Shown here one piece after another: positions 10,573 to 18,317 of a stretch of DNA of 64,000 bases; position 1 is the first letter of the stretch, and the number at the start of each line of letters is the position of its first letter. The position numbers and the translations under genes are program-made. The DNA comes from Bradyrhizobium sp. SZCCT0153. Lineage in GTDB: Bacteria > Pseudomonadota > Alphaproteobacteria > Rhizobiales > Xanthobacteraceae. The notes under the pieces were generated by a model. The model saw nothing but the letters and a program-made list of their open reading frames with translations. It was not told the DNA's origin and searched no databases. The stretch covers positions 124,001 through 188,000 of the forward strand of contig NZ_JAFCKS010000007.1 in assembly GCF_018129995.1 (NCBI RefSeq), in the 5' to 3' direction.

Positions 10573-11151
10573 TTGGACAAGGCGCCGGATGCGTTCCGAA
10601 CCATCAGCGAAGTAGCGCAGGAACTCGACATTCCGCAGCACGTGCTGCGGTTCTGGGAGACCCGATTCTCCCAGATCAAGCCGATGAAGCGCAGCGGCGG
10701 CCGGCGCTACTACCGCCCCGACGACGTCGACCTGCTCAAGGGCATCCGCCGTCTCCTCTACGGCGAGGGCTATACCATCCGCGGGGTGCAGCGGATCCTG
10801 AAAGAGCACGGCGTCAAATCGGTGCAGGGCCTCGCCGACGGCGCAGCCGCGGTCTCGTTCGGGGCGATCGAGGACGCCATCGGCGCCAGCCTGATGGAGC
10901 CCGACGACGAGGCGCCCATCAAGGGCGTCACTGAGGCCGACGAGGACGATTACCAGGGCGATGAGGAGGAAGGCATCGACTTCCGCTTCACGGAGGTCGA
11001 CGACGAGGACATCCTTACCACCTTCCGCAAAGGCGGCACCCCCGCCGCGCCCGCCGGCCCCAGCGCGCTGGACCGGGAGCGGCTCGGGCGGGCACTCGCC
11101 GACCTCGTCGCCTGCCGGGAAATGCTCGACCAGGCGCTGAAGGACGGCTGA
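10573..11151 (+). CDS. MerR family transcriptional regulator
   Basis: A 192-residue regulator. The start is best placed at TTG 10573, 9 bases after AAAGGA, giving LDKAPDAFRTISEVAQELDI. The N-terminal MerR winged helix is obvious: ISEVAQELDIPQHVLRFWE, then RRYYRPDDVDLLKGIRRLLY and GYTIRGVQRILKEHGVK. The C-terminal half is acidic and low-complexity (EADEDDYQGDEEEG) with no metal-binding Cys, so it is not a classical metal sensor. The ihfA-merR-tRNA-Pro order is conserved in Bradyrhizobium; the target is unknown. Confidence 0.92.
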   Translation: MDKAPDAFRTISEVAQELDIPQHVLRFWETRFSQIKPMKRSGGRRYYRPDDVDLLKGIRRLLYGEGYTIRGVQRILKEHGVKSVQGLADGAAAVSFGAIEDAIGASLMEPDDEAPIKGVTEADEDDYQGDEEEGIDFRFTEVDDEDILTTFRKGGTPAAPAGPSALDRERLGRALADLVACREMLDQALKDG

Positions 11152-11259
11152 GCCGGCATTTCGCCGTCTTGCCGTCAGTTCCGGGGGACAGGGCAGCCGC
11201 CAAATTGGTGCGCACCTCGCCTTGCGCAAAGCGGCGATCCTAGCTAATGGAACGACGTT

Positions 11260-11337
11260 CGGAGCGTGGCGCAGCCCGGTTAGCGCACTAGTCTGGGAGA
11301 CTAGGGGTCGGAGGTTCAAATCCTCTCGCTCCGACCA
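11260..11337 (+). tRNA. tRNA-Pro (anticodon GGG)
   Basis: A 78-nt cloverleaf with acceptor stem CGGAGCG pairing CGCTCCG, discriminator A and encoded CCA. The anticodon stem CTAGT/ACTAG encloses loop CTGGGAG, anticodon GGG, decoding CCC (Pro). The T arm has GGTTCAAATCC. The 3' half doubles as the left attachment site of the island and remains intact after integration. Confidence 0.97.
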
Positions 11338-11338
11338 T
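11293..11338 (+). repeat. attL: left 46-bp direct repeat of the island
   Basis: The 46 bases from the tRNA-Pro anticodon loop through the CCA and one further T are repeated exactly at 25,892-25,937. The bases just outside both ends differ. A tRNA 3' end duplicated near a tyrosine integrase is the standard footprint of site-specific integration. Confidence 0.96.
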
Positions 11339-11493
11339 CAAGCCCTTTGATCTGCAAGGGTTTTTGTTTTCGGCTCTGGCACCAATCCGCCGCCGAGTGA
11401 GAACAAATAGGCGCCGGTTTGCACCGTTCGGCGCAAAAACTCCCGAAATAGTCCCGAACTGCGTTCTTGGACCGTTCGCTAGGGAGGTGCTGA

Positions 11494-11700
11494 ATGTTGG
11501 CACCCCCTGAAACGAAAAGCCCCGTGCCAGCTGGGGAGCAATGGCACAGGGCGGGATCGCAGAGTTCACTTACGAGCAACGAAGAATCTGACACGTCGCT
11601 GATCGCTCTTCAAGCGGCCAAGCTAAGTCGGATCTACTATTTTGGCTACACCACTGCCTGCACCATCGCCAGCCTCGCCTTCGCGGGAGGCCCGCGATGA
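11494..11700 (+). CDS. Small unknown protein coupled to the VapE gene
   Basis: A 68-residue frame with a strong ribosome site (AGGGAGG, 7 bases before ATG 11494) and a stop that overlaps the next gene's ATG in an ATGA, both of which argue for real translation. The sequence has no recognisable domain; it is polar at the start and mildly hydrophobic at the end (YYFGYTTACTIASLAFAGG). It is the first gene inside the left end of the island. In the excised circle it would lie just past the joined attachment site, downstream of the integrase. Confidence 0.5.
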   Translation: MLAPPETKSPVPAGEQWHRAGSQSSLTSNEESDTSLIALQAAKLSRIYYFGYTTACTIASLAFAGGPR

Positions 11701-12911
11701 ATGTCATTGCTCAATTCCCGGTCAAAGATACGTGGCTGGCCCAATGTATCAGCGAGAATGGCAAGCCGCTCCCGATCGTCACCAATGCGCTGGTCGCTCT
11801 CCGGCGAGATCCGAACATCAGCGACGCCTTCGCTTATGACGAGATGCAGCGTTGCGTCATGCTGCTGCACGAGATCGGCCAGCCACTCGCGCCGTTCAAT
11901 TCCAGGCCCGTGGTGGAAGAGGACGTCACAATACTGACGGAGTACCTTCAGAAGGCAGGCATCCGCAGGATCGCCCGCGATACGGTACGCGATGCGGTCA
12001 ATGCCTGGGCGCGCGAGCGCAGCTTCCATCCCATCCGCGAATGGCTTCAGAGCCTTATCTGGGACGGCCAGAAGCGCGTCAACGTATGGATGACGACCAA
12101 GCTCGGCGCCGCGCTCAATCCCTACACCCAGGCGATCGGGAAGATGTTCCTGATTTCGCTGGTCGCCCGGATCTGCGAACCCGGAGCCAAGGTGGACTAC
12201 ATGCTGGTGCTGGAGGGTATCCAGGGCGCGATGAAGTCCTCGGCCTGCTCCATACTGGGTGGCGACTATTACTCCGACAATCTTCCCGAGATTGGCGAGG
12301 GCAAGGACGTTTCCCAACATCTCCGTGGCAAGTGGCTGATCGAGATCGGGGAGATGCACGCCCTGAAGCGCGCCGAAAGCGCGCAACTCAAGGCTTTCAT
12401 CACGCGCCAGGTCGAGCGTTACCGGCCGAGCTATGGCCGCTTCGAGGTCACCGAGCCTCGGCAATGCGTATTCATCGGCACCACCAACAAGGACGCGTAT
12501 CTAAGAGACGAAACTGGAGGACGTCGGTTTTGGCCCGTGAAAGTCGGGCAGATCGATACCGCAGGGTTAGCTGAAGATCGCGAACAACTCTTCGCGGAGG
12601 CGGTTCACCTCTACAATGAGGGCGAGCCATGGTGGCCAGATCGCAATTTCGAACGGCAGCATATCAGGCCGGAGCAGGAGGCGCGCTTCGAGGCCGACGC
12701 TTGGCAGGACCCGATCGAGAACTACCTCGCGACCCAACACAAGGTAACCGTCGGTCAGGTCGCAAAGGAGGCCCTGTTCATGGAGGCCGCCAGGATCGGC
12801 ACGGCGGACCAGCGCCGGATCACCGGCATCATGGAGCACCTCCGCTGGAAGCGGGACAACGACGGTAAGCCAGACTGGCAGGGCAAGAGGTGGTGGATCA
12901 AGGCGGACTGA
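11697..12911 (+). CDS. Virulence-associated E (VapE) family P-loop ATPase, phage/satellite replication type
   Basis: A 404-residue protein of the VapE family, related to superfamily 3 helicases and primase-helicases of phages and phage satellites. Walker A is LEGIQGAMKSS (about residue 171), Walker B KWLIEIGEM (about 217), followed by the family motif FIGTTNKDAYLRDETGGRRF (about 258), which includes the sensor Asn and arginine finger. The N-terminal 100 residues hold no obvious primase domain, so this is probably a helicase/ATPase rather than a full primase-helicase. It overlaps the upstream small gene by 4 bases. Likely drives replication of the excised element. Confidence 0.88.
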   Translation: MNVIAQFPVKDTWLAQCISENGKPLPIVTNALVALRRDPNISDAFAYDEMQRCVMLLHEIGQPLAPFNSRPVVEEDVTILTEYLQKAGIRRIARDTVRDAVNAWARERSFHPIREWLQSLIWDGQKRVNVWMTTKLGAALNPYTQAIGKMFLISLVARICEPGAKVDYMLVLEGIQGAMKSSACSILGGDYYSDNLPEIGEGKDVSQHLRGKWLIEIGEMHALKRAESAQLKAFITRQVERYRPSYGRFEVTEPRQCVFIGTTNKDAYLRDETGGRRFWPVKVGQIDTAGLAEDREQLFAEAVHLYNEGEPWWPDRNFERQHIRPEQEARFEADAWQDPIENYLATQHKVTVGQVAKEALFMEAARIGTADQRRITGIMEHLRWKRDNDGKPDWQGKRWWIKAD

Positions 12912-13095
12912 CCACAGCGCACTGCGCACCACAGCCCACTTTCCAATAGAGGGTTCGTGGCTAATAGGGCTTCAATAGGAAAATACGCTGTTCTGCGCTG
13001 TGTGCGCTGTGGTGGTGGGATCTGAATGAGGAAAAGCGAAAGGCCACTACCAGATTGACTGACTTACATCCAAGCAGCGCTTTCAGAGGACGTGA

Positions 13096-13685
13096 ATGAA
13101 CGCACCGAAAACACTGGTCGCCAACGACCCCGAGGACCGAAAAGGGCGGCTGAGAGATATTGGCGGATCGCAATCGGATCACTGGAACAACATTCTTGCC
13201 AGTCAAGCACTCCAGTCGCTCTGGGTGAAGAACTCCAGCCAGGAAGACCGCGACAAGCAACTGAATGCCACCCTTGCCGCGCTTGCCGGGATCGGGCCGA
13301 AGGACGAGCTGGAAGGCATGATAGCGGCGCAGCTAATAGCCGCCCACAACGCCGCGATGGAATGCTACCGGCGCGCCATGATCGGCGAACAGACCTTCGA
13401 GGGACGACGCGAGAACCTCGCCCAAGCCGGCAAGCTGTCGCGCACCTATGCGGCGTTGCTCGAAGCCTTGAACCGCCATCGCGGCAAAGGCCAGCAAAGG
13501 TCACGGTTGAGCACGTCCACGTTCATGCGGGCGGGCAGGCAGTGGTCGGAATGGTCGAGCACTCGGGGGGCAGGGGCGAGGCGAAAACGGAGGATCAACC
13601 CCATGCACTTGGATATGCACCGCGCGAAGAGATGCGGAGCGCGGACGCGAGCGGGCAAGCCTTGCCAATCACCCGCGATGAGTAA
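13096..13685 (+). pseudogene. Phage-associated hypothetical protein, frameshifted
   Basis: The first 134 or so residues read continuously from ATG 13096 (MNAPKTLVANDPEDRKG..., then KDELEGMIAAQLIAAHNAAM and an RTYAALLEALNRHRGKGQQ helix). At 13,496-13,498 the coherent sequence jumps to the other frame, continuing KVTVEHVHVHAGGQAVVG, a motif I recognise from alphaproteobacterial phage-island proteins, and stops at 13,683-13,685. Inserting one A in the AAA run restores one frame. So the gene appears to have lost one base (or the base is a sequencing error). In the unshifted frame the reading runs on through the next gene as a 250-residue fusion, which I consider artificial. Function unknown. Confidence 0.65.
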
Positions 13686-13848
13686 TGGAAGGTGCCGGAT
13701 GCATGGCGGGCGGTCTCCAGGCGCTCCCAAGGGCAACAGAAACGCCTTCAAGCACGGCCGGTACACCGCAGACTCGATTGCACGCCGGCGCGGAATTTCG
13801 AGGTTGCTTGCCGCAATGAAGGATGTGACCCGGCAAATAATCGAATAG
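13603..13848 (+). CDS. HGG-motif small zinc-finger-like phage protein
   Basis: An 81-residue protein starting at ATG 13603 with GGAGG 10 bases upstream. It carries CGARTRAGKPCQSPAM and NGRCRMHGG (a Cys-Cys-Cys-His arrangement likely to bind zinc) followed by GAPKGNRNAFKHG, a motif widespread in small phage and island proteins, sometimes next to terminase genes. It overlaps the end of the upstream frameshifted gene in another frame, which looks like the native arrangement. Probably DNA-associated; the exact role is unknown. Confidence 0.7.
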   Translation: MHLDMHRAKRCGARTRAGKPCQSPAMSNGRCRMHGGRSPGAPKGNRNAFKHGRYTADSIARRRGISRLLAAMKDVTRQIIE

Positions 13849-13859
13849 GCAGCGCCAAA

Positions 13860-14456
13860 ATGCCGCGATCGAGAGTACGAGTTTGCTTGCAGGACGGCCT
13901 GAAGCTGGACCTGAACCGTCTTGTTCGCAAGCAATTCATCAAGCCAGGCGCGAACATTGGCGTTCGGGGCATTACTTGGACGCATTCGTATTGGGGTGAA
14001 GTTGCCACCGGCGTGATTAGCGCCGACATGAGCGGCCAAGCCGACGGCTGGTTTCGCATCCAGCTTGGCAGCTTAGACCAGCGGATTGTTCTCGTTTCGC
14101 GTCCTCGCCATTTCGGCGGGAGACAATGGTATTTCGTGTGCCCTGTCATGAACCGGCTCGCGTCTGTCCTGTGGAGGCCGGCGGGCGCGACCCGATTTTG
14201 CAGCAGACAGACTTGGGGCCGACAAGTTGCCTATCATTCCCAATTCAACGATGCGACGAACCGCGCTCACGCTGGAAAGGCCCGAATCAAGTCGCGAGTA
14301 ATAGCGAACCTAGATCCAGATGAATGGGATTTTCCCCCGAAGCCGAAATGGATGCGATGGGCGACCTATAGTCGCTTCGAAGAGCGGTTCGACCATTACG
14401 AGGATATTCTGGACGATGGCTGCGCTGCGCTCGTGGCCAGACTGCTGGAGAAATAA
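13860..14456 (+). CDS. Conserved phage-island hypothetical protein
   Basis: A 198-residue protein from ATG 13860 (MPRSRVRVCLQDGLKLDLNR). A similar protein recurs in integrated elements of this genus. It is rich in aromatic residues and Arg: TWTHSYWGEV near 40, HFGGRQWYFVCPVMNR near 85, GATRFCSRQTWGRQVAYHSQ near 110, and KPKWMRWATY near 165. The spaced Cys residues could form a metal site. It follows the HGG-motif gene by 11 bases and is probably in the same transcript. Function not known. Confidence 0.72.
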   Translation: MPRSRVRVCLQDGLKLDLNRLVRKQFIKPGANIGVRGITWTHSYWGEVATGVISADMSGQADGWFRIQLGSLDQRIVLVSRPRHFGGRQWYFVCPVMNRLASVLWRPAGATRFCSRQTWGRQVAYHSQFNDATNRAHAGKARIKSRVIANLDPDEWDFPPKPKWMRWATYSRFEERFDHYEDILDDGCAALVARLLEK

Positions 14457-14736
14457 TCCTCTGAAATCAAAGGGGGAGTGCAAGTTAGCCAAGCTATTTC
14501 GAATTGCGAGAGAGCCTCGGCGCCCGTATCGGTCACAATTGAAGATGGCCGTGAAGAAGGCCTCCGTCACGGAAATCAGCAGCATCCCAGGATCTAAAAG
14601 ACATAACGGCAGACTGCGAGGCCTAAGCTTTTTAACGGCGTGTCTAAGTCTCGGGGCGCGAGCTCACTTCGAGCTCGCCGGACTTGTTGCCAGTTGTCAA
14701 TGTCCCAGAATTCGCGCAAATTGCGCGAGCCGCGGA

Positions 14737-14982
14737 ATGCCGCGGAACGCAGCGGAGGCGCTATTGGGCGAGGACGGCAAGCACGCAGCACGCGTAACAA
14801 CCACCTTGCGAAAAAAGCAAAAGGCACAACTTGAAGAAATTGCCGAGAGGCAAGGCGTCGCACTGTCATGGCTTATCCGCCATGTTGTGGAACTCTATCT
14901 TTTGCAGGAAGCCGAAGGACGGCCATTCGGCAATCAAGGATCAGCGGGATCCGGCTCAAATCTGCCGGGCTCCCGCAAATGA
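14737..14982 (+). CDS. CopG/ribbon-helix-helix-like small DNA-binding protein
   Basis: An 81-residue product from ATG 14737 with RVTTTLRKKQKAQLEEIAER (a beta strand then helix) and GVALSWLIRHVVELYLLQEA, the strand-helix-helix pattern of ribbon-helix-helix proteins. The frame is open for 400 bases upstream without recognisable sequence, so the start is uncertain. It lies 50 bases before vsr on the same strand and might regulate the restriction-modification genes, but that is inference. Confidence 0.5.
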   Translation: MPRNAAEALLGEDGKHAARVTTTLRKKQKAQLEEIAERQGVALSWLIRHVVELYLLQEAEGRPFGNQGSAGSGSNLPGSRK

Positions 14983-15031
14983 GTAGAGCGATTGCGACGC
15001 GAGCGCCGTACTGATCCCGACCGGGACAACT

Positions 15032-15484
15032 ATGATTGATACGCTCACCAAGTCGCAAAGATCCGCCCGGATGGCGCTCGTCCGGGGCAAGGACACCGGC
15101 CCGGAACTTGTCGTCCGCAGACTTCTTCATTCGCTTGGGTACCGCTATCGATTGCACCGTAAGGGGTTTCCTGGTCGACCTGATTTGGTTTTTCCCAGCC
15201 GCCGCGCCGTGGTCTTTGTTCACGGCTGCTTTTTTCATCGGCATCCCGACCCACACTGTCGGCTCGCCCGTCTGCCGAAGTCCCGACTGGATTTTTGGTT
15301 GCCTAAGCTGGAAGGCAATCGCGCCCGCGACGAGAGAAATATCCACTCCTTAATAAGCCTCGGATGGCGGGTCTTAATTGTCTGGGAATGCGAGTTGGCG
15401 GATAAGGTAGAGTTGCAGCGTCGAATCACTTCGTTCCTAGGACCGCCGGGGCCTTGTCAAAACAATCCACGAAAGCAACGCTAG
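15032..15484 (+). CDS. vsr: Very short patch repair endonuclease Vsr
   Basis: Nicks 5' of the T in T:G mismatches that arise by deamination of 5-methylcytosine, starting very-short-patch repair. The 150-residue product shows the family landmarks: MALVRGKDTGPELVVRRLL near 14, YRYRLHRKGFPGRPDLVFP near 37 (with the catalytic Asp), VVFVHGCFFHRH near 60, RLPKSRLDFWLPKLEGNRAR near 79, and GWRVLIVWECEL near 110. The 3' end overlaps the methyltransferase start by 31 bases, an arrangement typical of vsr paired with a 5mC methylase. Confidence 0.93.
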   Translation: MIDTLTKSQRSARMALVRGKDTGPELVVRRLLHSLGYRYRLHRKGFPGRPDLVFPSRRAVVFVHGCFFHRHPDPHCRLARLPKSRLDFWLPKLEGNRARDERNIHSLISLGWRVLIVWECELADKVELQRRITSFLGPPGPCQNNPRKQR

Positions 15485-16689
15485 TCGCGCCCGCTGCCAT
15501 CGAGCTGTTCGCTGGCGCGGGGGGCCTCGGAATGGGCATCTCGAAGGCGGGGTTCAAGTCTCTTGGTGTCTTCGAGCGAGACCGATACTGCTGTGATACT
15601 ATTCGCGAGAACCAACAGTCCAACCATCCAATCGTTTCGCTGTGGCCGTTGGAGCCCGGCGACGTCAAGGTCGCGGACTTCAAACGCTTCGAGGGAAAAA
15701 TCGATCTCGTGAGCGGTGGCCCACCGTGCCAGCCGTTCTCGCTCGGCGGCAAACATAAGGGACGGAAAGATGCGCGCGACCTGTGGCCGGAGGCAGTTCG
15801 CGCGGTGCGTGAAGCAAGACCGCGCGCATTCATTTTCGAGAATGTGAAGGGTCTGACGCGCGAGGCCTTCGCGACATATTTCCAGTACATCGTGCTGCAA
15901 CTTTCCTACCCGGAGATCATGCGGAGGGAAAAGGACGGCGAGAAATGGGATGAGCATCTCTCGCGGTTGGAGCAACACCACACAAGCAGGCGCTCAAATC
16001 GCGGGCTCTCGTACCGCGTTGTCTTTCGCGTGTTAAACGCGGCGAACTACGGAGTTCCGCAGAAGCGCGAGCGAGTGTTCTTCGTCGGCTTCCGAAACGA
16101 CATTTCGGCCGAGTGGCACTTTCCTGAACCAACCCATTCGCTGGACGCTCTGTTGCGCGAACAGATCCAGACAGGCGTCTACTGGGAACGTCATCGCGTG
16201 CCGCGCGCTCAGCGCGCTATCTCGGATCGTGCCCGTGCTCGGGGCCAACAGCTCTCGCTGCTACCCGACGACGACACGAGGCCATGGCTCACCATCCGTG
16301 ACGCCATCCACGATATGCCGGCACCGACAATCCACGGATCGAATCGATACCTCAATCACCGCCTTCAACTGGGCGCGCGCTCATATCCGGGGCACACAGG
16401 TAGTCCCATCGACGAACCCAGTAAAACGCTCAAGGCGGGCGTGCATGGGGTCCCGGGCGGCGAAAATACGGTCCTCTTTCCTGACGGCAAGTTTCGATAT
16501 TTGAGCGTGCGCGAAAGCGCGCGCCTCCAAAAATTTCCCGACGATTTCGTCTTCCATGGCTCGTGGAGCGAAACCATGCGCCAACTTGGCAACGCCGTCC
16601 CCGTCGCGCTGGCTCATATTATCGCGTCCTCCGTTCGTGAACATCTTGCGCTCTCGACTGGTGGAAACATCGGCAGACTAGCCGTTTGA
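15454..16689 (+). CDS. DNA (cytosine-5)-methyltransferase of a type II restriction-modification system
   Basis: Transfers methyl from SAM to C5 of cytosine. The start is TTG 15454 inside vsr; no ATG lies before motif I. The 411 residues contain motif I ELFAGAGGLG near 18, motif IV SGGPPCQPFSLGG near 89 with catalytic Cys, motif VI FIFENVKG near 129, motif VIII RVFFVGF near 207, and motif X GNAVPVALAH near 380. Between VIII and IX lies the target recognition region, about residues 215-320. The two endonucleases downstream are of the Eco29kI family, whose founding member recognises CCGCGG; that this methylase shares that specificity is inference. Confidence 0.92.
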   Translation: MSKQSTKATLVAPAAIELFAGAGGLGMGISKAGFKSLGVFERDRYCCDTIRENQQSNHPIVSLWPLEPGDVKVADFKRFEGKIDLVSGGPPCQPFSLGGKHKGRKDARDLWPEAVRAVREARPRAFIFENVKGLTREAFATYFQYIVLQLSYPEIMRREKDGEKWDEHLSRLEQHHTSRRSNRGLSYRVVFRVLNAANYGVPQKRERVFFVGFRNDISAEWHFPEPTHSLDALLREQIQTGVYWERHRVPRAQRAISDRARARGQQLSLLPDDDTRPWLTIRDAIHDMPAPTIHGSNRYLNHRLQLGARSYPGHTGSPIDEPSKTLKAGVHGVPGGENTVLFPDGKFRYLSVRESARLQKFPDDFVFHGSWSETMRQLGNAVPVALAHIIASSVREHLALSTGGNIGRLAV

Positions 16690-16759
16690 CGTTGCTCGCC
16701 TAGGGCGAATCGCGCATGAGTTGAATTGTCAGTCCGGCTTTCCACCTTTGGGAATATTG

Positions 16760-17404
16760 GTGCCCGAGCAGTTCAATCCGCTCGATAAGATCAATCTTGG
16801 GAAGAGCGTCGCAGAAGCACTTCTCGAAGCCGCTCCGGATTCCCTTGGCGATATTAAGCAATTCGACGGCGCGGGAATCTACGCCATCTACTACAACGGC
16901 GGTTTTCCGCCTTACGGCGCGATGGCAAAACGAAATGCCAAGGGCTGCCACTGGCCGATCTACATCGGGAAAGCCATTCCGTCCGGCGGTCGCAAGGGCG
17001 CGGCGGTTTTTTCTGCGATCAGCGGCCGGCACGTGTGGGGAAGGTTGCGCGAGCATGCGGAGTCTATACGCGCAGCATCCAATCTGGACATCGAGGACTT
17101 CAAATGTCGCTATCTGATCGTCGATGACATTTGGATACCGCTCGGCGAAACGCTTCTGATCGCGCACTTCAAACCAGTGTGGAACCTTGCTCTGGATGGA
17201 TTCGGGAATCACGATCCTGGCGCGGGCCGATACGGCGGGCAACGTCCGGTGTGGGACGTTCTACATCCTGGCCGGGCTTGGGCCGCGAAGTGTGCTACTC
17301 GAAGCGAGACGCCGGTGGAGCTTTCGACCCGCATTGCGGATTTTCTCTCGAAGAACCCGCCTGCTGACTCGCACATGCGTTTCGAGCCCCCGGCGAAAAC
17401 CTAA
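16760..17404 (+). CDS. Eco29kI-family GIY-YIG restriction endonuclease (first copy)
   Basis: Cuts unmethylated DNA in partnership with the upstream methylase. Family landmarks are FNPLDKINLGKSVAEALL at the N-terminus, GAGIYAIYYNGGFPPY (the GIY half) and WPIYIGKAIPSGGRKGA (the YIG half), then GRLREHAESI with the catalytic Arg/His region, FKCRYLIVDDIWIPLGE with the acidic residue, FKPVWN, DGFGNHDPG and WDVLHPGRAWA. The frame opens at TTG 16721; GTG 16760 is preferred because it leaves the family N-terminus immediately after the start. It lies 70 bases past the methylase stop. Confidence 0.86.
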   Translation: MPEQFNPLDKINLGKSVAEALLEAAPDSLGDIKQFDGAGIYAIYYNGGFPPYGAMAKRNAKGCHWPIYIGKAIPSGGRKGAAVFSAISGRHVWGRLREHAESIRAASNLDIEDFKCRYLIVDDIWIPLGETLLIAHFKPVWNLALDGFGNHDPGAGRYGGQRPVWDVLHPGRAWAAKCATRSETPVELSTRIADFLSKNPPADSHMRFEPPAKT

Positions 17405-17421
17405 ACCTCCGAGCTTCGACA

Positions 17422-18261
17422 ATGGCCAAAGCTCGCGTTTCGCCCACTACCGCCCTGATCAACAAGCTACGGAAGGATTTAGCAGATAACGCTTCTATCG
17501 CACGAGGGGTCGCCCTAACTCCGGTCACCCGAAACAAACTCAACGCGGAGATCGAAAAGGGCGCGCACCAACTTGACAGTCTCTTGGCTGAACTTGATCC
17601 CATCAAGCGCCCGACCGAACTCTTCGATCCAGGCAATCCACGGACCATCGGCTTCTTTATCGCGCTGGCCTTGACCGCTCAACCACGCCAGCCTCTTGCA
17701 ACGATGACACCAGTTTATGGTTCGGGTGTGTATGCGCTTTATTACACGGGTCCGTTCGCGGAGTATGCTGCGTTAGCGGGCTCTGAGACGCCAATCTATG
17801 TCGGGCAAGCGGCTCCCGGAAATGAGCACGCTCGCACACCTCGGGAGCAGGGCAAGAGGCTTGCCGCTCGTCTACACGAGCATAAGAAGACGATTGAGCG
17901 GGCGGTCTCAACGCTCAGCATCAACCATTTCGAAGCTCGTGCCTTGGTGGTGCAAACTGGTTGGGAAACCGTTGCTGAGGATTATCTAATTCGGCTCTTC
18001 CGTCCCATCTGGAACAAAGAAACAAAGATCATCCAAGGTTTCGGAAAGCATGGCGATGATCCCCAGCGGCGAAAAAACAAAGTTTCAAGCTGGGACGTTT
18101 TGCACCACGGCCGAGCGGCGGCAGGACATGGAGTAAATCCAAACCAAAAATCGTTGTCGCAACTTAGCAACGAGCTCGCGCACCACTTCCTTCAATATCC
18201 TTGCTACCGCAGCGTGCAAGATGTCCTGGATGGTTTCTTGAGAGCACTTCGCCAGATCTAG
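17422..18261 (+). CDS. Eco29kI-family GIY-YIG endonuclease, divergent second copy
   Basis: A 279-residue protein beginning 17 bases after the first endonuclease. The same nuclease core is present: GSGVYALYYTGPFAEY near 101, TPIYVGQAAPGN near 128, RLAARLHEHKKTI near 150, FEARALVVQTGWETVAEDYL near 174, FRPIWN near 195, and SSWDVLHHGRAA near 226. It has an extra N-terminal helical domain of about 95 residues absent from copy one. Sequence identity with copy one is low outside the motifs, so this is an old paralogue or a separately acquired relative rather than a recent duplicate. It may be a second specificity, a heterodimer partner or a modification-tolerant nuclease; the sequence does not decide. 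Confidence 0.82.
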   Translation: MAKARVSPTTALINKLRKDLADNASIARGVALTPVTRNKLNAEIEKGAHQLDSLLAELDPIKRPTELFDPGNPRTIGFFIALALTAQPRQPLATMTPVYGSGVYALYYTGPFAEYAALAGSETPIYVGQAAPGNEHARTPREQGKRLAARLHEHKKTIERAVSTLSINHFEARALVVQTGWETVAEDYLIRLFRPIWNKETKIIQGFGKHGDDPQRRKNKVSSWDVLHHGRAAAGHGVNPNQKSLSQLSNELAHHFLQYPCYRSVQDVLDGFLRALRQI

Positions 18262-18317
18262 GGGGCTTGGCCACACCCCACTGTGATTACGTATTTCATT
18301 TTAGCGAGGGATGATCG

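Noticed and set aside
13490..13505. Programmed ribosomal frameshift
   Set aside because: No in-frame slippery heptamer of the X XXY YYZ type and no obvious downstream stimulatory hairpin; a simple one-base loss explains it better.
13096..13848. A single 250-residue fusion protein
   Set aside because: The middle part is nonsense in this frame, while a different frame carries a recognised continuation; the HGG-motif gene has its own ribosome site. Treated as a frameshifted gene plus a separate small gene.
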